Part shown: positions 25,007 to 34,397 of the stretch, in pieces
How positions within the stretch are numbered: the first letter of the stretch is position 1
How the letters are laid out: each line of letters begins with the position of its first letter
Source: Onstottus_B sp049273855
Lineage (GTDB): Bacteria; Acidobacteriota; Blastocatellia; UBA7656
Direction: 5' to 3'
Length of the DNA stretch: 64,000 bases
Assembly: GCA_049273855.1 (NCBI GenBank)
Contig: JBASRN010000341.1
Coordinates: 45,798 to 109,797, forward strand
Notes under the pieces: generated by a model
What the model was told of the DNA's origin: nothing
Database searches by the model: none
Seen by the model: only the letters and a program-made list of their open reading frames with translations
Program-made: the position numbers and the translations under genes

Positions 25007-26674
25007 TCACTTCTTGAAGATTTTCTTTGCGAATCCGCCGCCGCCGGACTTCCAGATGCTCCTAGCCTGCGCCACAAGACCCTTCGAGCCGGCCTGGACC
25101 TCCAGCTTGGCAACTCGATTATCCGGGTCGATCGACAGCGCTTCCCTAAAATAGTTGTAGGACTTCTTGACCAGCCCAACTTCCTTGTAGAGCTGGCCGA
25201 GTCTGACTCGGATCTGCGCGTTGTAGGGATCGAGCTCGGCCGCCTTGGCCAGATGCACCTCAGCTTCGTGTCGCGTTCGCGGGTTTCGCACCAGAGCCAT
25301 CCCTAAATGAAAGTGATAGGGAGCGCGGCTAGGGTCAAGCTTGACGGCCTCGCGCAGCATGTGGACTGCCCCGTGATAATGCTTCTTCTCGAACAACGCC
25401 CGGCCCTGATTGTAGAACTGTTCGGCGGCCTGGGTGGGGTTACTGATGGCCGTCCGAGTTGTCTGTGGCGCTTCGGCGGTTGTGCTCCCGGCGGACGCCT
25501 GTGGTTGTGACTCGCTTGACGCCCCTCGAGAGATCGTCGCGTTTAACTCACCGCTCCCGTTCGACTGCCCTGCCGGCACGCGGCGTTGCGCCGACGCAGC
25601 CTCGACCTTGACTCCGCGCGAAACCGTGATTGCCGGGGCCGGATGGTGATTTGGAGACCTCCTGATTCGTTCATCATAGGCTGCGCGTTGCGCCGGGTCC
25701 GTCAACGTGTCGTAAGCCTGTGTAATGTGTGCGAACAGCGTTTCGAGCTGACTTCTAAGCTCGCTCTGCTCTGAGTTATGATGGCGGTCCGGATGCAGCT
25801 TCTTGGCGAGTTGATAATACGAGGCCTTTACTTCTGCCGTGGTGGCCTGCCGGGAGAGCCCGAGAACTTCGTAATGGTCGGCCGCGGCATAGAAATGCAA
25901 TCGGCGTACGACATCTTCGAGCAGGCGCTCCATTCCTTCGGCGTCGATCTCCTGCTCCTCGGAGGAAACGTCTGTTTCGCGGCCTGCAACTTTCAGGAAA
26001 CCGGCCGCCACCAGGGCGCAGACGGATCTATGCGCATCCGCCTCCGGCACGCCGGTAAGAGAGCCGACCTCGATTATCGAAGTCGCCGATTCGATTCGCG
26101 AGAGCACGTAACTTTCCAGGGGTGCTAGTTTCCCGGAATCGGGACTGACCGTCCGGCTTTTTGCTGGGACCACGACGCCATCGTACGGCGCGAGCCAGTC
26201 AGCAATCTTCGGGATGCCGGCCGCGTGCCGCCCACCCTCGAGCAGAATGTCAGCGGTGGTCATCTCGAGAGTCACATCGTGGGCCGCGCGTATCTTTGGG
26301 TCAAACACATAATCGCCTTCGGTCCACTCGAATAGAGACCGGATTATATCCATAACCAGGTCGCGCACCAACGTGCGCATCTGACTGTCGGCGAGCACTC
26401 CCATCTCGACCAGAGTAGACGGTACGCGATAGGGCTGGTCGGCCTGACGCCGGGCGCGGTCGATCTGTTCCTGAGTCGTGAGCCCCGCTTCGACGAGCCT
26501 GTTCTCGAGCTGTTCGTGCGAGAGATTGCTGATCGCGTACACGGGCACGCCCGAATCAAAGAACAGCGCCTTTATCGCCTTCGCTCTCGACAGTCTGAGT
26601 AATCCGCTCGCGTTCTTGTGAGCGATCTCGCGGATCAAATCCGCGACGAATTTTTGACCTAGTTGTCCTTGCAC
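25007..26674 (-). CDS. DUF4388 / J-domain / TPR hybrid protein
   Basis: About 555 aa from GTG 26674, which has AGGAAAG five bases upstream; an ATG at 26929 would add 85 basic residues without family features. Order: DUF4388 (PATAN-like) region, about residues 5-200 (LIREIAHKNASGLLRLSR, KALFFDSGVPVYAISN, FEWTEGDYVFD); J domain about 265-345 (DHYEVLGLSRQATTAEVKAS, LAKKLHPDRHHN with HPD, AYDTLTDPAQRAAYD); Ser/Ala-rich linker; three TPRs to the end (EQFYNQGRALFEKKHYHGAV onward). No membrane segment. DUF4388 occurs in signalling proteins of delta-proteobacteria and Acidobacteria. Role unknown; a chaperone-linked scaffold is an inference. Confidence 0.85.
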   Translation of the reverse strand: MQGQLGQKFVADLIREIAHKNASGLLRLSRAKAIKALFFDSGVPVYAISNLSHEQLENRLVEAGLTTQEQIDRARRQADQPYRVPSTLVEMGVLADSQMRTLVRDLVMDIIRSLFEWTEGDYVFDPKIRAAHDVTLEMTTADILLEGGRHAAGIPKIADWLAPYDGVVVPAKSRTVSPDSGKLAPLESYVLSRIESATSIIEVGSLTGVPEADAHRSVCALVAAGFLKVAGRETDVSSEEQEIDAEGMERLLEDVVRRLHFYAAADHYEVLGLSRQATTAEVKASYYQLAKKLHPDRHHNSEQSELRSQLETLFAHITQAYDTLTDPAQRAAYDERIRRSPNHHPAPAITVSRGVKVEAASAQRRVPAGQSNGSGELNATISRGASSESQPQASAGSTTAEAPQTTRTAISNPTQAAEQFYNQGRALFEKKHYHGAVHMLREAVKLDPSRAPYHFHLGMALVRNPRTRHEAEVHLAKAAELDPYNAQIRVRLGQLYKEVGLVKKSYNYFREALSIDPDNRVAKLEVQAGSKGLVAQARSIWKSGGGGFAKKIFKK

Positions 26675-26954
26675 GAAAACTTTCCTGAATCGGCGGGCTA
26701 CACGACGCTCCGGTTGCGCGCTCCGTGTTCTGATTGGAAATGAAGGGGCAATCCTTTTGACATTGTAGGGTGAAAGAAACAGACGCGCAAGAGTCTCGCT
26801 CGCAGCGGGCGAGCGTCTTGTTTTTACACTCTTTATGCCGCTGACTTGACGCTGCCTACTCCGGAAAGGAAAGGGTGAATGCCGTGTCGCTGGACGCTTG
26901 TTTCTTCTTCTTCTCAACGCTTTACTCAACTGGGCTGCTGAAGAAACGCGTGCA

Positions 26955-27824
26955 CTACTGGACGCATAGGGGACCGTACATCTCAGGTCTGCGATCGCGA
27001 TAGAACTGCCAGTGAGTCCGGACCTCTTTGATCTGGTCGAGATCGAGATCGGCCACGACTAATTCGTCTTTGTCTTCGCTGCCTTTTGCGAGAATGCGAC
27101 CGTCGGGATTCGCAAAGTAAGACGAACCAAAAAACTCACCGATGTTCCAAGGGGCTTCCGTGCCCACTCGATTAATCGTCCCGACGAAGTACCCGTTAGC
27201 AACCGCATGTGCCCTTTGCTCGAGCTCCCACAGATAATCGGCATGGCCTTTCGTCGTCGCCGAAGGTATGAACACAATCTCCGCGCCGGCGAGGCCAAGT
27301 GCTCTCGCACCTTCGGGAAAGTGCCGGTCGTAACAGATGTACACGCCGATACGGGCGTATTTCGTCTCGAAAGTCGGAAAGCCTATGTTGCCCGGCGTAA
27401 AATAGAACTTCTCCCAGAAACCAGGCAGGCAATGGGGAATATGAGTCTTGCGATACTTGCCGAGATAAGCTCCGTCGGCGTCGATCACCGCGGCCGTATT
27501 GTAATAGACGCCGGTCATCTCTTCTTCATAGATCGGAACAACCATCGCCATCCGGTGCTTGCGAGCGATCTCCTGCATGAGCTTTGTCGTAGGCCCGTCG
27601 GGAATGCGCTCGACCAAATCGTACCAGTGCGGGTTCTGCTCGGCCGGAAAGTACGGTCCGTAGAAGAGTTCCTGCAAGCAGATGATCTGAACTCGCTTCT
27701 TAGCAGCGTCCTCGATCATTGCTACGTGCTTGTCGATCATTGCCTTCTTGATCTTCTCAATCGGGCTTTCGGCCGATTCCACATTGGCAGCTTGTATCAG
27801 TCCGCATCTGATCGTTCGTGACAT
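26955..27824 (-). CDS. Nitrilase-superfamily amidohydrolase (beta-ureidopropionase / N-carbamoylputrescine amidase type)
   Basis: Carbon-nitrogen hydrolase of 289 aa. The catalytic triad is in CLQELFYGPYF (Glu), KYRKTHIPH (Lys) and GVYICYDRHFPEGAR (Cys). The HIPHCLPGFWEKFYFTPGN block and C-terminal WQFYRDRRPEMYGPL are typical of the beta-alanine synthase / N-carbamoyl amidase branch, so the substrate is probably an N-carbamoyl amine or amino acid. ATG 27824 is preferred (GAGGAGA upstream) over an ATG at 27890. No dihydropyrimidinase is next to it. Likely cytosolic. Confidence 0.9.
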   Translation of the reverse strand: MSRTIRCGLIQAANVESAESPIEKIKKAMIDKHVAMIEDAAKKRVQIICLQELFYGPYFPAEQNPHWYDLVERIPDGPTTKLMQEIARKHRMAMVVPIYEEEMTGVYYNTAAVIDADGAYLGKYRKTHIPHCLPGFWEKFYFTPGNIGFPTFETKYARIGVYICYDRHFPEGARALGLAGAEIVFIPSATTKGHADYLWELEQRAHAVANGYFVGTINRVGTEAPWNIGEFFGSSYFANPDGRILAKGSEDKDELVVADLDLDQIKEVRTHWQFYRDRRPEMYGPLCVQ

Positions 27825-27905
27825 ATGATTCTCCTCATCGGTCCAAAGGTAAGAGGCGATTATGATGACGCCTGAGAAGCGCGAACACAAGATCGAGGTT
27901 GCGCT

Positions 27906-30053
27906 TCACAGCCTGGCGAGGTGCGCGCGGGCGATGCCCGTATACTGTTCCCGGGGCGCGATCTCGATGGCTTTCTCGAAGTGAGGTTTTGCATCAGCAT
28001 TCCTTCCCAGGCCTTCGTAGCATAGACCGAGACCGGTGTACACAAGCTTGTGCTGCGGTTCTCGGCGAACCAGCTTGGTGAACTGGGCAATTGCATCGTC
28101 ATATCGCTTCAGCTTCAGGAAAACATCACCAATCGCGTAGAGACAAATCGGATGGTCCGGCGCGTAGCTCTGAGCCGCTTGGAGTTGCGTCAGCGCTTCA
28201 TCGTAGCGACCCTGCGTGGTTAGCAACACCCCAAGGTTTATTCGGGGTTCAGGAAACGAGGGGTTGTGCCGCAACGTCTCGACATAAGCTTGCTCGGCTA
28301 GCGCGCTGTTTCCCAGACGTTCGTAACTCCAACCGAGGTTGTATCGGGCGTTCGGATGCGACGGTTGAATCTCAACCGCCCCGAGAAGCGCCCGGGTCGC
28401 GTCTTCGTATCTCCCCTCGCCGATGTAGGTCACTCCCAGATTGTACCGAGTCTCAGCATACGGAGCGCCGTACTGGATCGACTTGAGGTAAGCCTGCTCG
28501 GCGTCATTCAACTTTCCTTGTTCTCGAAAAACGTCTGCCAGATTCGCATAAGCGTCGTAGTACTGCGGATCGATTCTGATGGTATCCAAATAGGCTTGCT
28601 CGGCCTTTGCCAGATTGCGTTGCTCTGAGTAGTACGCGCCGATGTAGTTGTGAAGGAATGGCCATCGAGGTGCTACCTTCAACGCATTCCCCGTCATCGC
28701 AAGCTCATCCTGCCAGGAATAGTTTTGATAGTGGGTCAGCCCAAACAAGGTTACGCTCAACAACAGAGTTACAGTCGCAAACGCTTCCCGCTGAGCCGGC
28801 GCGAATCGAGCGATCAACCGTTCCAACCCCATCGCCACCAGAATACAAAACCCGATAGAGGGAAGATACAGATAGCGGTCGTGCAGCAAAGACTCCTCCT
28901 GCCTGAAGGCCTTCAGATTGAGGACGGGCACGAGAAAGACGATCAAAAACGCGAGCTCGCGCTGGCCACTTTGAGATGAGCGCACAAGCCAGATGGCAAC
29001 CCCAACCAGGACTCCGACCGCGAGGCCGGCGCCCCAGAACCGGACATCCGCGGCAGATTGCACGTACGTGTTTTCGTACATCACCGCGAGCGGGTACGGA
29101 ACGAACAACATTCTTGCGTAGCTGAGCAACACCGACGGAATTGTGAGGAGCACCTGCAGCAGCGGGATCCCCAGTGATGTGGGTTCATCTCGCCGAAGAA
29201 AGCCGAGCACGTAATATCGCATTCCAAGATAAAGCAAGATGGCCGCGAAAAACGGCGCTGCACGACTTGCAATCCGCAGCACCGCCTGGCGCAGGCTCTC
29301 TCCGTCAGATCGGATGAGCGCTTCACGAACGAGGAGGAAAACGGGAAAGACGATCGCAACCTCTTTGCTGAGCATCGCCAGCAAAGCAAGACCCACGCTG
29401 GCGACCAGCACTGCCGGGTCACTCGCTTTCCGCTGGTAGTAGCGTTCGTACAGCAGCAGCGAGGAGAGAATAAACAACGCGGCCAGCGGGTCGGGCAGTG
29501 CGGATATCCATGCCACCGATTCGCTGTGAATGGGATGCAGACCAAAAAGCAACGCTGAACCGGCCGCGGCTTCGGTCGACAAATCCCATCGACGCGCAAG
29601 AAGGTAAACCAGCAAGACCATGCCGAGATGGACGGCTACTGAAAACACGTGCCAGCCAAAAACCCCAAGCCCGAAGAGTTGATAATTGACGATGAGCGCG
29701 ATGTTGAACAGGGGCCGGTAGTAAGGACCGGTCGCCGACTTGTCCTTCTCGTTAAGGAACTGCCAGACCCCTTGCGTGAACATCTTTGGGATGTTGGTCA
29801 GCGTCGTGAGCGTGGGGTTCTTCAGGATTTGGAGCCGATCATCGTAGACAAACTGGCCGTCGAGCGAATTCGCGAATGCCAGCGCCGACACCAGCAAAAC
29901 GCCTGCTAGGATCAGGCGTTCGGTCTTTCGAGCGCTGGCGCGTGCGCGACCTTTTTCCCGGCGCGCCTGTTTGGACGACAGTGGTCTGCCGCTCGGCTCG
30001 CTTGCGACGCTTTCGCCCGCGGGCTGTGGTTTTCTTTTTCTTGAACGCGCCAA
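27906..30053 (-). CDS. TMTC-like multi-spanning membrane protein with C-terminal TPRs
   Basis: 715 aa. A basic cytoplasmic tail (residues 1-45) precedes 9-11 hydrophobic segments and about seven TPRs (roughly residues 470-710; examples ADVFREQGKLNDAEQAYLKS, LGWSYERLGNSALAEQAYVE). The first loop has FVYDDRLQILKNP, the acidic motif typical of GT-C glycosyltransferases and of TMTC-type proteins, and an HSESVAWISALPDPLAALF block that follows. In eukaryotes TMTC proteins are O-mannosyltransferases; bacterial members are uncharacterised. Predicted role: inner-membrane transfer of a sugar from a lipid carrier, with TPRs outside. Function is inferred. Confidence 0.8.
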   Translation of the reverse strand: MARSRKRKPQPAGESVASEPSGRPLSSKQARREKGRARASARKTERLILAGVLLVSALAFANSLDGQFVYDDRLQILKNPTLTTLTNIPKMFTQGVWQFLNEKDKSATGPYYRPLFNIALIVNYQLFGLGVFGWHVFSVAVHLGMVLLVYLLARRWDLSTEAAAGSALLFGLHPIHSESVAWISALPDPLAALFILSSLLLYERYYQRKASDPAVLVASVGLALLAMLSKEVAIVFPVFLLVREALIRSDGESLRQAVLRIASRAAPFFAAILLYLGMRYYVLGFLRRDEPTSLGIPLLQVLLTIPSVLLSYARMLFVPYPLAVMYENTYVQSAADVRFWGAGLAVGVLVGVAIWLVRSSQSGQRELAFLIVFLVPVLNLKAFRQEESLLHDRYLYLPSIGFCILVAMGLERLIARFAPAQREAFATVTLLLSVTLFGLTHYQNYSWQDELAMTGNALKVAPRWPFLHNYIGAYYSEQRNLAKAEQAYLDTIRIDPQYYDAYANLADVFREQGKLNDAEQAYLKSIQYGAPYAETRYNLGVTYIGEGRYEDATRALLGAVEIQPSHPNARYNLGWSYERLGNSALAEQAYVETLRHNPSFPEPRINLGVLLTTQGRYDEALTQLQAAQSYAPDHPICLYAIGDVFLKLKRYDDAIAQFTKLVRREPQHKLVYTGLGLCYEGLGRNADAKPHFEKAIEIAPREQYTGIARAHLARL

Positions 30054-30137
30054 TCCGGTTAGAGCCCCTTCGCGGCAGTCGAACGTATTATCGAGCTGAG
30101 TCGTCTTAAGACAAACGCCAAAGTGGGAAGGATTGGG

Positions 30138-30962
30138 TCACCAGCGCATCAATCGCGATATCAGCGCAACCGCGGCCGGATCGTCGGGGAAGATAACCGG
30201 CGTATCTTTCGTGCGAACTGTCCGGTCACCAACTCGTTTCACCATAACCTTCACCGGGCACCCGCACGCGCTGTAGATGAAAGTCACTTCGCGCTCCGTG
30301 CCATCAGCCCAGATCTCCTGAACCGGTTTCCCAAGCTCCTTGGCGTTGGCGGTAAGGACCGAGCTGGGATTCGTCGACCCATCCACGGTCACCGTTCGGC
30401 CCCCTCCGTTGTCAATCAGGACGGTCAGGCTCTTGGGCCCGGGAATCTGCGAGGTCGCGCTTATCTTCGCCCGCCACAGAGTCTTCCCGGTTCGCTTGAA
30501 AACCAGCTCGCCCAGACCCGGCTTCTCACTGCTGACGTGCATGGAGATATGCAGTAGTTTTCCATCCGCCGTTGGTTCGCCATAAGCATCGAGAACGGCG
30601 AACGTGCGGCCCTGCCCGTCGTCTGGCTTGTAGCGACGCTCAATTTGCTGCAACGCTTCCGCAATGCTCGGATTCCGCCCGCCAAAGTCCAACTCCTCGG
30701 TCACCATTACCGCCTTGGCGACATCCATCGTCAGAATCTCGGATGAAGGCGTGGCAGCAGGCGGAGGTGCGGGCGACGGCGGTGGAACCGTAGCGGTCGC
30801 CGGAGCTGAGGCCGGCTGTGGAGGCGCAGGTTTGCTTCGGTCGAGCAGCATCCCTGCGGCTACGGCGCCGATAACCAGCACGGCAATCAAATAAACAACC
30901 CAGCGACGCCAGCCGCCTCCTTGCTGCGGCCGTTTGCGAGTCTTCGTTGAGGTTCGCGACAT
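30138..30962 (-). CDS. Membrane-anchored exported protein of unknown function
   Basis: About 274 aa. A basic N-terminus is followed by one transmembrane helix (WVVYLIAVLVIGAVAAGMLL) and a long Pro/Ala linker, then an exported domain with no family I recognise. The domain has TFAVLDAYGEP, HISMHVSSEKPGLGELVF, a LTVLIDNGGGRTVTVDG strand pair, and a C-terminal segment YSACGCPVKVMVKRV. The CGC pair might bind metal or form a disulfide. ATG 30962 preferred over TTG 30977. It is upstream of the TMTC-like gene on the same strand (84 bp gap). Confidence 0.65.
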   Translation of the reverse strand: MSRTSTKTRKRPQQGGGWRRWVVYLIAVLVIGAVAAGMLLDRSKPAPPQPASAPATATVPPPSPAPPPAATPSSEILTMDVAKAVMVTEELDFGGRNPSIAEALQQIERRYKPDDGQGRTFAVLDAYGEPTADGKLLHISMHVSSEKPGLGELVFKRTGKTLWRAKISATSQIPGPKSLTVLIDNGGGRTVTVDGSTNPSSVLTANAKELGKPVQEIWADGTEREVTFIYSACGCPVKVMVKRVGDRTVRTKDTPVIFPDDPAAVALISRLMRW

Positions 30963-31090
30963 GTTGAGGTGCTTCAAGGTTTAGGATAAGAGCCGAAGCC
31001 GTTCTTTTCGGTCAGAACAATACCAAAGGCAAGCGAAGAGCGGCAACAGATCGCCCGCTCCGGTGCCGCGGGAGCGTGGTGGGACGACTC

Positions 31091-32437
31091 TTACGATTCC
31101 CTCAGCTTCGCCCACAACTTCTCGCTCGCTTTGCGAGCTTCGGCATAGATGTCTTCGTGATCCAGCGCCGCCACGCGATCTCGAACGATGAATCGGCCGG
31201 CGACCATCACGCTCTCAACCGAAGCCGAGGTTAGGCCAAACACGAGATGCCACGCAAGATTCTGATCGGTGAGCGGCGTCGGCGAATCGTAGTCAAGCAC
31301 GATCAAGTCGGCAGCCGAGCCCGCTTGCAAGCCGTTGAGATCAACGCCAAACGCACTCGAGGCCATTCGCTGATTGTTTGCGAGCACCCGCACCCAGTCG
31401 CTTGGTTCAAAGCGGGTTTGCGCGTCACGGCCCTTGAAGAAAGCTGTTCGCGCTTCTTCGAACATGTCTCCACCGATTCCATCCGTTCCCAGAACCACTC
31501 GCTCGCCGAACTTCGCGACCGGAGCGTAGCCGACTTGATTGTTCATGTTCGAGCGCGGATTATGCGCGAACCAAACCCCGGCATCGCGCGCAAGTTCGAT
31601 CTCGCGGTCGTTCAGATGCGTGCCGTGCGCGAGAATCGTCTTTGAGTTGAGAGCGCCGTGACTCGCGAGCCGTTCGACAACGCCGAGGCCGTACTTCTCT
31701 CGCGCATCCTCGACGTCACAGGAGTCTTCGGCTACGTGAATGTGAAGCCCCGCCTCGAACTCGCGCATCAATGCAGCGCAGAGGTCGAGCGACTTGTCCG
31801 ACAAAGTGAACGACGCGTGCGCTCCCACCATCCCTCGAAACAGCGCATGATTCCGAGTCGAACTTTTACTCTCCGACCCGGGCGTTTGAAGGGTTTGGCT
31901 GGCTAGCAACTTGAGAAATCCGCGATTCTCCTCCACCCCTTCATCGCGTTTGCGAGTGCCGCCCCGATCGGTGACTTCGTAGCACAGCACCGCGCGCAAA
32001 CCTACTTTCTGGATTGCTTCGCGGACCAGCCTTAGCGATCCGCTAACAAAAGACGGCGATGCGTGATGATCAAACAGACACGTCGTCCCCGCATACACCG
32101 CGTCCAGAGCGCCGGCCACCGCGCTCCAGTAGACCGTCTCTTCGTCGAGCGCGCGGTCCAGCCGCCACCAAATCAGCTGGAGAATCTCGGTGAAGTTCAG
32201 CGGCGCACGCGGCGGCGCGGGCATCCCTCGCGCGAGCGCCGAATACAGATGTGTGTGCCCGCACACCATCCCCGGCATCACAAACTTGCCGTTGAGCTGA
32301 ATGATTTCCTCGCCCTCTCGCGCGCCGAGTTGCGAAGCCCGCTCGATCACGCGCCCCCCCTCGACTCGCACGTCGCCGCGTTCGACGGAAGGGGGGTCCA
32401 GAGCGATAATCGTCCCCGACTTGAACAGGTATGACAT
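31091..32437 (-). CDS. SsnA-like amidohydrolase (aminohydrolase/chlorohydrolase family)
   Basis: Metal-dependent deaminase-like hydrolase of about 448 aa. HxH motif in MPGMVCGHTHLYSALARGMP, further ligands in VGAHASFTLSD and LHIHVAEDSCDVEDAR, late His in LAHGTHLNDREI, Asp in LGTDGIGGDMFEEARTAFF. The FTEILQLIWWRLDRALDEET segment is characteristic of SsnA, whose substrate is unresolved; in E. coli SsnA sits in a purine/selenate-related cluster. ATG 32437 begins the family sequence (MSYLFKSGTIIALDP). No companion hydrolase or molybdenum gene is adjacent. Confidence 0.85.
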   Translation of the reverse strand: MSYLFKSGTIIALDPPSVERGDVRVEGGRVIERASQLGAREGEEIIQLNGKFVMPGMVCGHTHLYSALARGMPAPPRAPLNFTEILQLIWWRLDRALDEETVYWSAVAGALDAVYAGTTCLFDHHASPSFVSGSLRLVREAIQKVGLRAVLCYEVTDRGGTRKRDEGVEENRGFLKLLASQTLQTPGSESKSSTRNHALFRGMVGAHASFTLSDKSLDLCAALMREFEAGLHIHVAEDSCDVEDAREKYGLGVVERLASHGALNSKTILAHGTHLNDREIELARDAGVWFAHNPRSNMNNQVGYAPVAKFGERVVLGTDGIGGDMFEEARTAFFKGRDAQTRFEPSDWVRVLANNQRMASSAFGVDLNGLQAGSAADLIVLDYDSPTPLTDQNLAWHLVFGLTSASVESVMVAGRFIVRDRVAALDHEDIYAEARKASEKLWAKLRES

Positions 32438-32722
32438 AGCCGACTCTGTGGGCAAGTGAGGACGGGTCATAGGACGGGTTGTGAGGCGCGCGCGATCTGG
32501 CCCGCATGCATGCGCACCAACCGCCTCTCGTTTAGATTCGCGATGTCAAGTCTGAACGTCCTAGAAATCGTCTTTGACTGTCAAACGTAGATCGGCCGAT
32601 TCAAACACGATCAAATAGTGACAATTCGCTGTTCTTTTCTCTGTCGCCTGGGCGTCAAGGTCGCGCGCATTATATCGCGTTCCCGGTTGAATTGCTTATA
32701 TCAATCTCGACTCTCTCACCTC

Positions 32723-33985
32723 TCAACGTCTTTTCCTCTGAGTTCGTAGATTCACTTTTGACTCAAGAAGGCGCGAAAGTTCATCCATGTCGGGTCGCAC
32801 GCGCGCTGGTTCCTTAACAGCGTTGCGCGCTGCGTCGACGTCTTTCAACCCGTTGCCGGTCAGCATCAGCAGCATCCGTTCGCCGGCCTCGATTAAGCCG
32901 CTTGCACACATCGCCTTGAAGCCCGCGAACGCCGCGGCCGCAGCCGGTTCCGCGAATACCCCGGTCGCGCCAGCCAGTTCCGGGATCGCCTGTATGATCT
33001 CGTCATCGCTTACCTTCACGCCGCGCCCTCCGGAATCTCTGATCGCGCGAATCGCCGCCGCTGCATCGCGGGGCTTGCCTACGTTGATGCTGTCCGCGAT
33101 CGTGTGAGCTGGTTGCTCGCGAACTATTCCGTCGCCGTTGGCGGCGTCAACTATCGCCGAGGCCGTTTCCGACTGAACGCCGATTAACTGCGGCACTCGA
33201 TCCATGAAACCGAGGGCTCGAAGATCGCGAAAGCCCTTCCACAAACCGCTGATGATGTTTCCATCTCCGACCGAGACGATGATCTTGTCGGGCGGTTGCC
33301 AATTCAACTGCTCGGCTATCTCGAGCGCGGCGGTCTTTTTCCCTTCGCGAGTGAACGGGTTGACGCCTGTGCTTCGCTGATACCAGCCGTACCTTCGCGC
33401 TGCCTCCAGGCACAGGTCAAACGCTTCGTCGTAGCTTCCTTCGACCAGTACGACGCTCGCGCCGTAGACCTGAAGCTGTGCGATCTTCGCCAGCGTCGCC
33501 GTAGCGGGCACAAAGATGATCGACTTCATTCCTACGCTCGCGCATATCCCCGCAAGCGCCGAACCCGCATTCCCCGATGAAGCCGTGGTTATGACGTCCG
33601 CCTCGGCTTCGTGAGCTTTTACAACGGCGAGTGCGCTCGGGCGGTCCTTGAATGAGGCGGTCGGGTTGCGCCCGTCATCCTTGATCAGAAGGCTGTTGAC
33701 ACCAAACTCATTCGCAAGCCGAGTGCAATCGTAGATCGGCGTCCAACCAACAGTTAGAGGTGGAACAGCCGATGACTCGTGGATAGGCAAAAGCGCGCGA
33801 TAGCGCCACATCGTGAAATTGCGATCGGCCGAAAGGATTGCCCGGGTGAGTTGTGCCTTGACTCGATCGTAGTCGTAGAGCACGTCGAGGTTGCCGCCGC
33901 ACTCAGGACACACGTATTCGACTTCGGCGGGACGACTCTCGCGCGCACAATCGAAGCACTCGAAACCGACGACGTGGTTCATCAT
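32723..33985 (-). CDS. thrC: Threonine synthase
   Basis: PLP enzyme converting O-phosphohomoserine to threonine, 420 aa. N-terminal zinc-ribbon-like region (CFDCARESRPAEVEYVCPECGG) typical of one threonine-synthase subgroup. The PLP lysine is in NPTASFKDRPSALAVV; the phosphate loop is TASSGNAGSALAG; VSVGDGNIISGLWKGF and MLTGNGLKD complete the fold-type II signature. thrA and thrB are not adjacent. Downstream 250 bp (32471-32722) shows no feature. Confidence 0.93.
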   Translation of the reverse strand: MMNHVVGFECFDCARESRPAEVEYVCPECGGNLDVLYDYDRVKAQLTRAILSADRNFTMWRYRALLPIHESSAVPPLTVGWTPIYDCTRLANEFGVNSLLIKDDGRNPTASFKDRPSALAVVKAHEAEADVITTASSGNAGSALAGICASVGMKSIIFVPATATLAKIAQLQVYGASVVLVEGSYDEAFDLCLEAARRYGWYQRSTGVNPFTREGKKTAALEIAEQLNWQPPDKIIVSVGDGNIISGLWKGFRDLRALGFMDRVPQLIGVQSETASAIVDAANGDGIVREQPAHTIADSINVGKPRDAAAAIRAIRDSGGRGVKVSDDEIIQAIPELAGATGVFAEPAAAAAFAGFKAMCASGLIEAGERMLLMLTGNGLKDVDAARNAVKEPARVRPDMDELSRLLESKVNLRTQRKRR

Positions 33986-34015
33986 TCAAACAGTTCGCTT
34001 GTACGGGCGGCCCCC

Positions 34016-34393
34016 TCACTGTCTTGCGTCGCTTGCACTCCGCCTCGGGTTCATTAGGTGATCGAAGCACAGCCACAGGCTCCGGCTATGATGAAAAGAG
34101 AGCAGCGGCATAACTATGGCCAGAATCACCAGCGTGGTCAGTATCGTCTGGCTGATACCCCCGATGACCAGGCCATAGATCAGGAGCGTTCCGAGCAGCA
34201 GCGTTTCGGTCACGATGATGTTGATGTAGATCGCCCCGATGAAATAGCCCTGCTCGCGCTCGTAGATCAATCCGCAATGTTCGCAATGAGCGTTCATCCG
34301 AAACTGTGTGCGATAGAGTCGTCCCATCCCGCACTCCGGACATCGGAGCTTTATTCCGCGCACGAAGACTCGCTTTGCTCTGCTTGTGTCCAA
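34016..34393 (-). CDS. DUF983 membrane protein
   Basis: About 125 aa. A zinc-ribbon-like head (LRCPECGMGRLYRTQFRMNAHCEHCGLIYE) is followed by two transmembrane helices (GAIYINIIVTETLLLGTLLIY, quoted in part, and ILTTLVILAIVMPLLSF) and a basic tail; this is DUF983. I suggest a TTG start at 34393, just behind the stop of the TPR gene; an upstream ATG at 34447 would overlap that gene by 50 bp. Function of the family is unknown; some members accompany cytochrome oxidase genes, none of which is here. Confidence 0.75.
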   Translation of the reverse strand: MDTSRAKRVFVRGIKLRCPECGMGRLYRTQFRMNAHCEHCGLIYEREQGYFIGAIYINIIVTETLLLGTLLIYGLVIGGISQTILTTLVILAIVMPLLSFHHSRSLWLCFDHLMNPRRSASDARQ

Positions 34394-34397
34394 TAGA

